Assembly: GCA_002507205.1 (NCBI GenBank)
Contig: DAZF01000053.1
Coordinates: forward strand, 1-40,168
Reading direction: 5' to 3'
Length of the DNA stretch: 40,168 bases
Source of the DNA: Methanolobus sp. UBA32
GTDB lineage: Archaea; Halobacteriota; Methanosarcinia; Methanosarcinales; Methanosarcinaceae
Shown here: positions 32,915 through 40,168 of the stretch, one piece after another
How the letters are laid out: each line of letters begins with the position of its first letter
How positions within the stretch are numbered: position 1 is the first letter of the stretch
Made by a program: the position numbers and the translations under genes
Notes under the pieces: generated by a model
Databases searched by the model: none
What the model was told of the DNA's origin: nothing
What the model saw: only the letters and a program-made list of their open reading frames with translations

Positions 32915-35527
32915 ATGAATATGCATAAAAAAGGCAACCATCTGGCTCTGAACGTTACAGCATTATACATATTAGTGGCCAGTCTCTGGATACTATGCTC
33001 AGATATTGTCCTGGGATGGTTTGTTTTAGATGTAGACCAATATATGCAACTCCAGACCTATAAAGGATGGTTATTTGTTTTAATTACAGGTTCATTGCTA
33101 TTTACATACCTCACCCCCCGCATCAGGGAACTCAACAAATCCCGAAATAGTCTTAAGGATGCTGAAGAATCACTCAATAGAAGACTTGATTATGAGATGA
33201 CAACAGTCAAGTGCATGCGTCTTTTACTTGAACCTACCAGCATGGATAAAATCATGCCACAGATTCTTGATCAAATCCACCAAACTGTGGGAAATAGCAG
33301 AACGTATGTTTTCAAAAACGAGAAGAATCCTGAATTCGGTCTTTGTATGTCACAGGTATATGAGGTTGTATCCGACGGAGTTGAACCACAAATAGATAAC
33401 CCGGATCTGCAGAATCTGTCGTATAGCGAAGGGGCACCTACAATGCTCCCTATTTTAGAGGCAAGACAGCACTTTGCACACGTAGTTGAGGAACTTGACG
33501 AACCGGAAAGAACGATTCTTGCTGGTCAGGGTATTCTTTCAATACTTATCATTCCAATTTTTTCAGGAAAAGAACTCTGGGGTTTCATCGGATTTGATGA
33601 TTGCGTGGAGACACGTAAGTGGCACGAAGACGACATTGATCTTCTAGAAGTAATTGCTGATGGTATAGGAGAATCTATTTTTCACCGGAAAGCAGAAAAT
33701 GATCTAAAAGAAAGTGAAGAGAGGTTCAAAGCACTCCACAACGCTTCTTTTGGTGGCATTGCCATTCATGATAAAGGAGTGATCATTGACTGCAACCAAG
33801 GACTTTCCGAAATTACCGGATACTCTATCGAAGAATTAACTGGAATGGATGGACTGTTGCTTATTGCCGAAGATTCCAGAGATGAGGTTATGGATAATAT
33901 CCTTGCAGGTTATGACGAACCCTATGAAGTAATGGGACAGCGCAATGATGGTACAGAGTACCCTCTCAGACTGCAAGCAAAGAATATACCGTATAAAGGA
34001 AAGCAGGTAAGGGTTGTTGAATTCAGGGACATAACCGAACAGAAACAATCAGAACAAACACTTAGGGAAAATGAAGAAAAACAGAGCGCAATGATTGCTA
34101 ACATATCCGATGTAATCGCCATAATCGATAAGGATGGAATCAATAGATACAAAAGTCCCAATGTTGAAAAATGGTTCGGATGGAAACCACAAGACATAGT
34201 TGGGGTTCCTACATGGGAAAATATCCATCCTGATGACCTGGACTATACGCAGGAGATCTTTGCCACTGTTTTTGAAGGCCCAGGTGCCACAGTAAATGCA
34301 GAATCCCGATACCGTTGCAAAGATGGTAGTTACAAATGGATAGAATTCACAGCCATTAACCTCTTGCACGAGCCTGCTATCAATGGAGTGATGTTGAATT
34401 ACCATGACATCACTGAACGAAAACTAGCTGAAAATGCCCTGCAGGATAGTGAAAGCAAATTCCGGAATTACATTGAAAATGCACCCTATGCCATCTTTGT
34501 AGCTGATGAAGACTGGAAATACCTGGAAGTTAACAAGACTGCCTCGACACTCACCGGGTATTCGGAAGAGGAATTACTGACAATGACGAGCTTTGACCTT
34601 GTAGCTCCGGAATCCCAGCGCAAAGCATATCAGGGTAATTATGAGGTGAAAAATACTGGCTTTACTACAGTTGAACTGCTTTCCGTTCATAAAGACAAAA
34701 CTTCCTACTGGATGAGGATGGACGCTGCCAAACTTTCAGAAAATCGCTATATTGTGTTTGCAAGTGATATTTCTGAAAGGAAAAAAGCAGAATACTCTTT
34801 AATTGAAGGTAAGATGCTGGCAGAAGAAAATAACCGTATCAAATCAGAGTTCCTTGCTAACATGAGCCATGAATTGCGCACCCCCCTTACAGCCATAATA
34901 GGCTTTTCAGACATATTAAGTGCTGAAATGTTCGGTGAGCTGAATGAAAAACAAACCTCACATGTTAACCACATAAATAAAAGTGGCAGGCATCTTCTTG
35001 AAGTTATAAGTGATGTTCTTGACCTGTCAAAGGTAGAAGCTGGCAAGATGGAACTTGATTGCGAGAATTTCTTAATTCCCGATCTATTGGATGAAATCCA
35101 GGCATTTATGTATCCAATGGCAGGCAAGAAGAATATTGACCTTAAAATGATAAACGAGACTAAGGATGTTGAGATATTTGCAGACAGATTGAAGTTCAAA
35201 CAGATAATGTTCAACCTGCTCAGTAATGCTATTAAATTTACCCCTGATAATGGCAGAATATCAGTCCTTGCTACCAATACAGAAAATGAGATTCAGGTAT
35301 CGGTGTCAGATACTGGTATTGGAATTCCCCTGCATCTTCAGCAAGACATATTCAATCCTTTTATACAGGTAGATTCATCAAACAAAAGAAGATACGGTGG
35401 CACGGGTCTGGGACTGGCTCTTGTAAAACAATTTGTTGAATTACATAATGGAAATATATGGCTTGAAAGTGAAGAAGGAAAAGGAAGTACTTTTTCATTT
35501 ACCATTAGGAATCAAACTGCTGAGTAG
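32915..35527 (+). CDS. Membrane sensor histidine kinase, GAF plus three PAS domains
   Basis: This 870-residue protein has two membrane helices (about 11-38 and 50-68), a GAF domain (about 95-258), PAS1 (about 266-375, HNASFGGIAIHDKG), PAS2 (about 385-503, SPNVEKWFGWKPQD), PAS3 (about 512-622), HisKA with phosphorylatable His652 (SHELRTP), and HATPase with N-box N771, DTGIGIP (799-805) and GGTGLGL (828-834). PAS domains are joined by DITERK-type linkers. There is no receiver domain and no response regulator gene next to it, so it is an orphan kinase, common in Methanosarcinales. The ligand is unknown. AAGGAAAC near the ATG is a possible ribosome site. Confidence 0.95.
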   Translation: MNMHKKGNHLALNVTALYILVASLWILCSDIVLGWFVLDVDQYMQLQTYKGWLFVLITGSLLFTYLTPRIRELNKSRNSLKDAEESLNRRLDYEMTTVKCMRLLLEPTSMDKIMPQILDQIHQTVGNSRTYVFKNEKNPEFGLCMSQVYEVVSDGVEPQIDNPDLQNLSYSEGAPTMLPILEARQHFAHVVEELDEPERTILAGQGILSILIIPIFSGKELWGFIGFDDCVETRKWHEDDIDLLEVIADGIGESIFHRKAENDLKESEERFKALHNASFGGIAIHDKGVIIDCNQGLSEITGYSIEELTGMDGLLLIAEDSRDEVMDNILAGYDEPYEVMGQRNDGTEYPLRLQAKNIPYKGKQVRVVEFRDITEQKQSEQTLRENEEKQSAMIANISDVIAIIDKDGINRYKSPNVEKWFGWKPQDIVGVPTWENIHPDDLDYTQEIFATVFEGPGATVNAESRYRCKDGSYKWIEFTAINLLHEPAINGVMLNYHDITERKLAENALQDSESKFRNYIENAPYAIFVADEDWKYLEVNKTASTLTGYSEEELLTMTSFDLVAPESQRKAYQGNYEVKNTGFTTVELLSVHKDKTSYWMRMDAAKLSENRYIVFASDISERKKAEYSLIEGKMLAEENNRIKSEFLANMSHELRTPLTAIIGFSDILSAEMFGELNEKQTSHVNHINKSGRHLLEVISDVLDLSKVEAGKMELDCENFLIPDLLDEIQAFMYPMAGKKNIDLKMINETKDVEIFADRLKFKQIMFNLLSNAIKFTPDNGRISVLATNTENEIQVSVSDTGIGIPLHLQQDIFNPFIQVDSSNKRRYGGTGLGLALVKQFVELHNGNIWLESEEGKGSTFSFTIRNQTAE

Positions 35528-35576
35528 GTAATGAGTAGTTAGATAAGTTGCTTTGAATAGTATCCAAAAATTAAAC

Positions 35577-36422
35577 TTATCTCCTGATAAGTTCAAGATT
35601 CTGCTTAAAAAGAGTTGAATAAATCTTAAGCTGTCTGAGTTCTTCTGATTTATTTTCAAGTTTATGAGTCAATTCAAGTATATTTTCTTCAAGGCTTTTG
35701 ATATATGTCAATTGCTGCTCGATCCTTGAATCCTTTGTCATCATGTTAAGATGTTGTCTCTGGATCGTTACGTGCTTGCCAATATCTTCTTCAGTCTTTC
35801 GCATTAGTTCTGAAAGTTCATTTTGCCGAACTTCAACTTCCCCCTCCCTTGTGGAGAGGGTTTCGTTAAGATGCTTAACATATTCCCTTCTGCGTTCTAT
35901 TTTTTCATTTTCAATATCTATATCCATTTCGTGGGATGCTATCTCATCCTTTTGCGCAGCAATATCCCTGGCCTTTCTATCCAGTCTTGTTTTAGTTATT
36001 TCAAGTCTTCTTTGCCTTTTATTGATTGATAATTCTTCTTCGTACATTGAGCGCAAAATTCTGTAGTTCTCGGATTTTCTTTTCTGAATGGACTCCTGGT
36101 CAAGTTCATACTTTTTCAGACAGGATTCAAGTTCCGATGCTTTTTGGGAGAAGAACTCTTTTTTTTGGGTATATTCCTTCTTTGCCAGCTTCAGTTCATC
36201 ATTTTTAGCTACGAGCTTCTCATATTCCTGTGCAATTAGCTTCTTGGCTTCACGAATCTTTTTGGAATCTTCGATAAGTAAGGATTCATCAACTTTGATC
36301 TGCTCTTTCTTTAAAGCGATTTCAGCACGCTTTCTTTCCACTTCATCAAGTTGGCTAAAATATGTGGACTTGATCTCTTCCAGGTTCTGGAGTTGATTCT
36401 GATAAAAAAGTTCCTCACTCAT
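35577..36422 (-). CDS. Long coiled-coil protein
   Basis: This 281-residue protein is almost entirely charged helices (E, K, Q, R rich) with heptad-like spacing from residue ~8 to 265: EEIKSTYFSQLDEVERKRAE through LELTHKLENKSEELRQLK. It has no signal, membrane segment or enzymatic motif. Such proteins may be structural or bind a partner. It converges with the kinase gene (50-bp gap). The family is not recognised, and homology searches will be dominated by generic coiled coils. Confidence 0.7.
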   Translation of the reverse strand: MSEELFYQNQLQNLEEIKSTYFSQLDEVERKRAEIALKKEQIKVDESLLIEDSKKIREAKKLIAQEYEKLVAKNDELKLAKKEYTQKKEFFSQKASELESCLKKYELDQESIQKRKSENYRILRSMYEEELSINKRQRRLEITKTRLDRKARDIAAQKDEIASHEMDIDIENEKIERRREYVKHLNETLSTREGEVEVRQNELSELMRKTEEDIGKHVTIQRQHLNMMTKDSRIEQQLTYIKSLEENILELTHKLENKSEELRQLKIYSTLFKQNLELIRR

Positions 36423-36714
36423 ATTTGTGTTTCATCCGTTATCATTTTGCTGAAGTTTTGAAAGGCATTGCACTTTTAACACCATTGCATCTTTCAGTAG
36501 AAGACAAAATGGTTTCACTATACATACTGACCTGAATAAGAATATTTATGTAGACATATAAAAGAAGCATGTTCATATTTTTCAAATATATACACAAATA
36601 TGCGTTCATTGCACGTAATTGTGTACATAAAGAAAAAAAATCAAAAAAAGAATACCTGAAGTATAGCTAATTGATTATTGACTTATCATTGAACGAACTG
36701 TGCCAATAAAATGA
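36423..36714. other. AT-rich intergenic region
   Basis: I see only AT-rich promoter-like sequence near 36540-36605 and A-runs at 36632-36650. No gene, and no repeat worth naming. Confidence 0.3.
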
Positions 36715-37329
36715 TCAGCTTAATGTTATGTAAGCTATAGGTTTCTCAGAAGGAATGTGTATCAATATCATATTGGTCGTACTGAGTGAAGTCTCCTCGG
36801 CCTCAGGATCAGTTACATCTATCGGATTCCCGTTTATGGCGAAAATACCGGAATTGATATCGATTTCCATTTTATCACCAACGGTCATGATCTCACTATT
36901 TTCAGTAATTGGAGAATAGACCTGCGTCTGTCCATCTGAAGAGAGGATCAATCTTACGTTAGCAAGATCCATATCATCACCACTCTGATGTTCAAGCAAA
37001 TACTTCCCGTCATCAATTTTTGATGCCCGAAGTGACAATTGAGGAAATGAGTCTTGTATTTTGGAATCCGAAGACTGATCATTTATTTCTTCAGCTACTT
37101 CATCTTCAATGGCAACAGATTCCATCTGATCCGTTTCTGGCAAGGTATTCTCTGTCATCCCGTCATCTTCATTGATTAAACCAGTGTCATCAGATTCTAT
37201 CTGATCCGCTTCTGGCAAGATATCTTCTATCGTCTCATTGTCTAAACCAGTATCAGAAGCGCATCCTGAAGCCAAAACTACTAAACCGATCAAAAAGATT
37301 ACTATAGCTAACGAAATATTACTTTTCAA
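36715..37329 (-). CDS. Lipoprotein with acidic repeats and pilin-like C-terminal domain
   Basis: This 204-residue protein has a lipobox (LVVLASGC, Cys ~23) then two similar acidic units (ETIEDILPEADQIES and MTENTLPETDQMES). The C-terminal ~95 residues (LLEHQSGDDMDLANVRLILS through PSEKPIAYITLS) follow the pattern of archaeal pilin beta domains, in which a GGDxxDLSDVxLVLSSDG-type strand pair is followed by a closing IPSxKPI strand. The lipid anchor replaces the pilin helix. The start is TTG 37329, supported by GGTGGG about 7 nt upstream. It could be a surface-bound relative of pilins; the function is unknown. Confidence 0.72.
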   Translation of the reverse strand: MKSNISLAIVIFLIGLVVLASGCASDTGLDNETIEDILPEADQIESDDTGLINEDDGMTENTLPETDQMESVAIEDEVAEEINDQSSDSKIQDSFPQLSLRASKIDDGKYLLEHQSGDDMDLANVRLILSSDGQTQVYSPITENSEIMTVGDKMEIDINSGIFAINGNPIDVTDPEAEETSLSTTNMILIHIPSEKPIAYITLS

Positions 37330-37538
37330 TTATATCCCACCACTCAATAGGTAATCTTTTTTGTATAATATTTAACTCTTATTGTGAGTATTTACCTTGC
37401 AACCATAACTTGATCCTGATAGAGGATTTTCAGATGTATAAAGCCATGTCAGACAAACCAGAAAACACCAATAGAGTATGGGAAGAGATAAACGGACAAA
37501 ATAAGTCGATTGATATAGCCCATACCTGAGATATTATG
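37330..37538. other. Intergenic region
   Basis: It contains the GGTGGG ribosome site of the lipoprotein at its lower end and an AT-rich stretch (37358-37385). No gene accepted. Confidence 0.3.
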
Positions 37539-37733
37539 TCATTCCAAAATCTTCTTAATCAAAAGCACAACAGCACCTATTACAACTACGATAAAAACGA
37601 GATACATCAGACTAATCAGCAGCCGTATTGCAATAGCAAACAGAGCAAGCACGCCGTTTAGAATAGCAATCAATATTAAGATTACTAAAGCTATGATGAG
37701 AATATCTTTAAGATCCACAACAATCCTATCCAT
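37539..37733 (-). CDS. Small hydrophobic two-helix protein
   Basis: From ATG 37733 (MDRIVVDLKD) this 64-residue protein has two very hydrophobic Ile/Leu/Val helices separated by IAIRLL and ends LLIKKILE. TTG 37751 would add six residues. Neither start has a strong ribosome site. The hydrophobic pattern with a basic C-terminus is coherent for a real membrane miniprotein, but evidence beyond composition is thin. Confidence 0.5.
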   Translation of the reverse strand: MDRIVVDLKDILIIALVILILIAILNGVLALFAIAIRLLISLMYLVFIVVVIGAVVLLIKKILE

Positions 37734-37843
37734 ACATAATATAAAAATCAATCATTCTAAAGCAAGCACAGTGGGAGATGCATGCAAGATTAGAAAACCG
37801 CACCCTGTTATGAGATTAAGAAGGAGCAATGTGCCAGCTATCC

Positions 37844-39961
37844 CTATTTCCTACCTCTCATCACCAACTTCTTTAAATCAGAAATCCTGTCAGCAACAAT
37901 CTTGGGAACATTTGCTTCCAATTCATAAGAAACAAGCATAGGAATTATCGGAATGGCAACCTTTAGTTTCTGATTGACACCCGCAGGAGAATACAATTCA
38001 TAGAGCACTTCATCAATCTTCTTTTTCATTCCTGGAATCTCATATTTGATTTCTTCCAGGTTTTGTCGGATTGTATCAAGATATTCCTGCGGATTCTGTA
38101 ATTCATCAACTGATTCCATCAATATATCAACTGCTTTTTGTGTTTGATTAATACTTGATGCATTAGCTTTTGCTACATCATATATTGCATCCAGTTTTTC
38201 ATTTGTCTCAATGCTTGATGATCCAAATTCAACCACACCTAAAATGTCTCGAATAATGCTCAATTTCTTATTCAAATCAACTTCAGAATCAAGTTTAGCC
38301 ACATCAAGTAATAAGTAATGATATTCAGGGTTTTTGCGAATTTTGTTCTTTACAATAAATGCTATACTTTCAACAGTGTTCAGATTTGTTTCAGCATCTG
38401 CTGCCTCATTCAGTCTTTGCGATTCCTTATATAACTCACATGCAGCTTCTGAATCAACTGTGCCCTTTGCCCCCCTACAAGCAGCCTCAGCTTTTTCTTT
38501 GATATCCTCTATTATTTCTTTTATAGTAGTCCTAAAAGACGGTCTAGCCTTCTTATATATACCATAAATAAAAGGTGTTTTATCTTTAGTCTCATCCATC
38601 AATTGATCTACATGGTCACAAATAGAAGAACAACGTTTGAGTAATTCCTGATATTCAATATCAATTTGATTAGCTTGCTCAATAGTTTCAAGAACTTCTG
38701 CAAGTTGCTCAACGATATCTAGAAGCTTTTTCTTATGAATCGAATTACCAACTTCATTTTTTGCAGCTGCAATATAAGTTTTAATTTTATTTCCTGAAGA
38801 CGGCGCATTAAAAAGTACTGCATCAAAAGAGCGATAAAAAAGATGACAAAATCTTACAGAACAAGACTTATTGCTTCCTTTTGAAGCTTTTTCAAAATAT
38901 TGAATTGCCTCTCCCAATTGAACTTTTGAATCAATTTCTGTATCTGATTCAGAAGCCTTGTAAATACAAATTTTACCTAAACAATAGTTTGCATTCATTT
39001 TAACATATAAATTTTTGTCATTTCTCAACCCAGACAAATCATCTATTGCAACAGATTTATATTCAGCAGGAATTGCAGAAACAGCACAAAGGAGAGTATT
39101 TGAAATTCGATCCCTAACATCAGAATTATTATTTATTAATTTAATCAAATCATCCCAAGCAGAGCTTTTGTACTCATCTGGGATAAAAGAAAAAACAGAG
39201 CTCAGTGAATCAGCCGCAATCTGCCTAATAACTAGCTGCTTATCGCTTGTAAGTTTAATGATATCAGACCATACAGTTGATTTATAGTTTTCAGGAATAG
39301 ATGAAAATGCATAGCTAAGAGAATAAATTGCATCCATTCGAACAGATGAACTTTTATCAAGGGCTAAGTAACGCAAATTATTCAATGCAGTAAGTTTGTA
39401 CTTTTCAGGAATAAGGCAAAATGCCGAACCGATTGAAGAAACGGCATTAAATCTAACTATCGAATCATCATCAACTGCGAGTCTAATTAATTTATTCCAA
39501 GCAGAGAATTTGTATTCTGGAGGAATAGATGAAAATAATGAGGAAATGACTTCGGCTGTGTTTTGTCTAACAAGTTCTTTCTTGTCTCTTGTTAATCTAG
39601 ATAAGACAGTCAATACATCAAATTTGTGTTCTGCAGGAACAACTGGAAATACAGAAACGAGAACATAGGAAACATACATTCGGACATATGGATCCTCATG
39701 AATAGCCAATTTATGTATATCAAACCAAGCAAAAGATTTGTTTTTTGAAGACAAGGACGAAAAAGAACAAACTAAAACATGAATAACGGATTTCCTTACT
39801 AGAAAGTCCTCATCACCTATTAATTTAACTAAGTCAGACCAAGCACTTAATTTATCAGGCAAAGATTCAAAATTGTCAGAAAAATGATTTATTGATTTTA
39901 ATCTATTCCTTACATCATCACTTATACTAAGTTTATGAATCTCATCTTGATCAATTAGCAT
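37844..39961 (-). CDS. HEAT-repeat protein with helical C-terminal half
   Basis: This 705-residue protein has about eight 38-residue HEAT-type repeats in the first half (about residues 38-341), each with the pattern AW-x2-L-x-KL-x2-D-x5-VR-x2-A-x3-L-x3-F-x2-IP-x-EYK. The conserved IPxEYK end is distinctive. The second half is charged, helical and coiled-coil-like (KASKGSNKS through VADRISDLKKLVMRG). HEAT arrays bind proteins or nucleic acids; the C-terminal part has no motif I recognise. GGGAGGAG lies directly before ATG 39961, closer than ideal, and a TATA-like box near 39985-39999 is ~30 nt upstream. Repeats of this sort are common in Methanosarcinales; the role is unknown. Confidence 0.85.
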   Translation of the reverse strand: MLIDQDEIHKLSISDDVRNRLKSINHFSDNFESLPDKLSAWSDLVKLIGDEDFLVRKSVIHVLVCSFSSLSSKNKSFAWFDIHKLAIHEDPYVRMYVSYVLVSVFPVVPAEHKFDVLTVLSRLTRDKKELVRQNTAEVISSLFSSIPPEYKFSAWNKLIRLAVDDDSIVRFNAVSSIGSAFCLIPEKYKLTALNNLRYLALDKSSSVRMDAIYSLSYAFSSIPENYKSTVWSDIIKLTSDKQLVIRQIAADSLSSVFSFIPDEYKSSAWDDLIKLINNNSDVRDRISNTLLCAVSAIPAEYKSVAIDDLSGLRNDKNLYVKMNANYCLGKICIYKASESDTEIDSKVQLGEAIQYFEKASKGSNKSCSVRFCHLFYRSFDAVLFNAPSSGNKIKTYIAAAKNEVGNSIHKKKLLDIVEQLAEVLETIEQANQIDIEYQELLKRCSSICDHVDQLMDETKDKTPFIYGIYKKARPSFRTTIKEIIEDIKEKAEAACRGAKGTVDSEAACELYKESQRLNEAADAETNLNTVESIAFIVKNKIRKNPEYHYLLLDVAKLDSEVDLNKKLSIIRDILGVVEFGSSSIETNEKLDAIYDVAKANASSINQTQKAVDILMESVDELQNPQEYLDTIRQNLEEIKYEIPGMKKKIDEVLYELYSPAGVNQKLKVAIPIIPMLVSYELEANVPKIVADRISDLKKLVMRGRK

Positions 39962-40102
39962 CTCCTCCCAAAATATGCCATTGCACTATAAATAAAATCC
40001 TTTTCACATTGGAGTAAAAACTATTTCATTGCTAAAAATCGAAATAATTTACTGATAATTCAGAGACTACCCCTTAACTAGAAAAATTTCAAAAAAATAT
40101 AT

Positions 40103-40145
40103 CGACGCTGAGGGGGAGCCCTGCAACGGGGGTCCAAAGCCTCAC
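40103..40145. other. GC-rich island of unknown nature at window end
   Basis: In otherwise AT-rich DNA, a 43-nt GC-rich block contains TGAGG (40109-40113) and CCTCA (40140-40144) as a possible outer stem, with CCC (40119-40121) facing GGG (40128-40130) inside. It could be part of a structured RNA or a dispersed repeat continuing out of the window. It does not match a tRNA pattern. Confidence 0.25.
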
Positions 40146-40168
40146 CTTTTCACAATACTACAGTAATG

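Noticed and set aside
40103..40145. GC-rich block considered as a tRNA or SRP RNA fragment
   Set aside because: No T-loop GTTCRA pattern, no anticodon arm, and no SRP helix 8 motif.
1..40168. CRISPR arrays, insertion sequences, prophage, rRNA and tRNA genes
   Set aside because: No regularly spaced repeats, transposase, integrase or phage-type reading frames and no tRNA-like cloverleaf were found by reading; a covariance-model scan was not possible.

Overview
The window looks like chromosome of a methylotrophic methanogen in or near the Methanosarcinaceae (Methanolobus/Methanococcoides-like). This is inferred from content: LL-diaminopimelate aminotransferase, an Isf-type iron-sulfur flavoprotein, a CooC-type CODH nickel ATPase, AbrB-PhoU proteins, archaeal class III (pilin/archaellin) signal peptides and AT-rich intergenic regions with archaeal TATA boxes. 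I found no rRNA, tRNA, CRISPR array, insertion sequence or prophage.

Layout. (1) 1-767: 3' part of dapL. (2) 1.0-16.7 kb: a phosphate/pilus region bracketed by two AbrB-PhoU regulator genes. It holds a large pilin-like protein with a PKD-like end, a degenerate ArlH-like ATPase, a PsiE-like membrane protein and a 55-residue acidic protein. It also holds the minus-strand operon pstS-pstC-pstA-secretion ATPase-TadB-like-TadC-like, followed upstream by a large surface-anchored protein and small membrane proteins. (3) 16.9-24.2 kb: housekeeping genes: chorismate synthase, a cation-diffusion transporter, a lipoprotein, CooC, a cupin, a TctA-like permease, a TtcA/Ncs6-like tRNA thiolase and a multipass membrane protein. 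(4) 24.2-32.6 kb: small genes in wide AT-rich gaps, a PLDc_N-like miniprotein, a K+-independent membrane pyrophosphatase, the Isf/HxlR divergent pair, a lipoprotein and a LysE exporter. (5) 32.9-40.2 kb: an orphan PAS/GAF histidine kinase, a coiled-coil protein, a lipoprotein, a hydrophobic miniprotein and a HEAT-repeat protein.

Main result. The phosphate-binding protein PstS begins with a pilin/archaellin-type class III signal peptide. Its permease genes are translationally coupled to a complete type IV pilus-like assembly core: ATPase plus two T2SF membrane proteins. The junctions are an ATGA overlap pstC/pstA, an 8-bp overlap pstA/ATPase with GGAGG before a TTG start, a stop directly abutting a start for ATPase/TadB, and an ATGA overlap TadB/TadC. 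No pstB is present in the window. A pilin-like gene, an ArlH-like ATPase and a PsiE-like gene lie downstream. My reading, which is inference, is a phosphate-responsive surface apparatus that assembles or displays phosphate-binding proteins. It would be comparable in principle to the Sulfolobus sugar-binding 'bindosome' but built into a pst operon.

Other observations. About ten genes have TATA-like boxes centred 25-29 nt before the start codon, which suggests leaderless transcripts. Others have strong Shine-Dalgarno sites that fix the start. Several gene-free gaps carry compact inverted-repeat elements of unknown nature.
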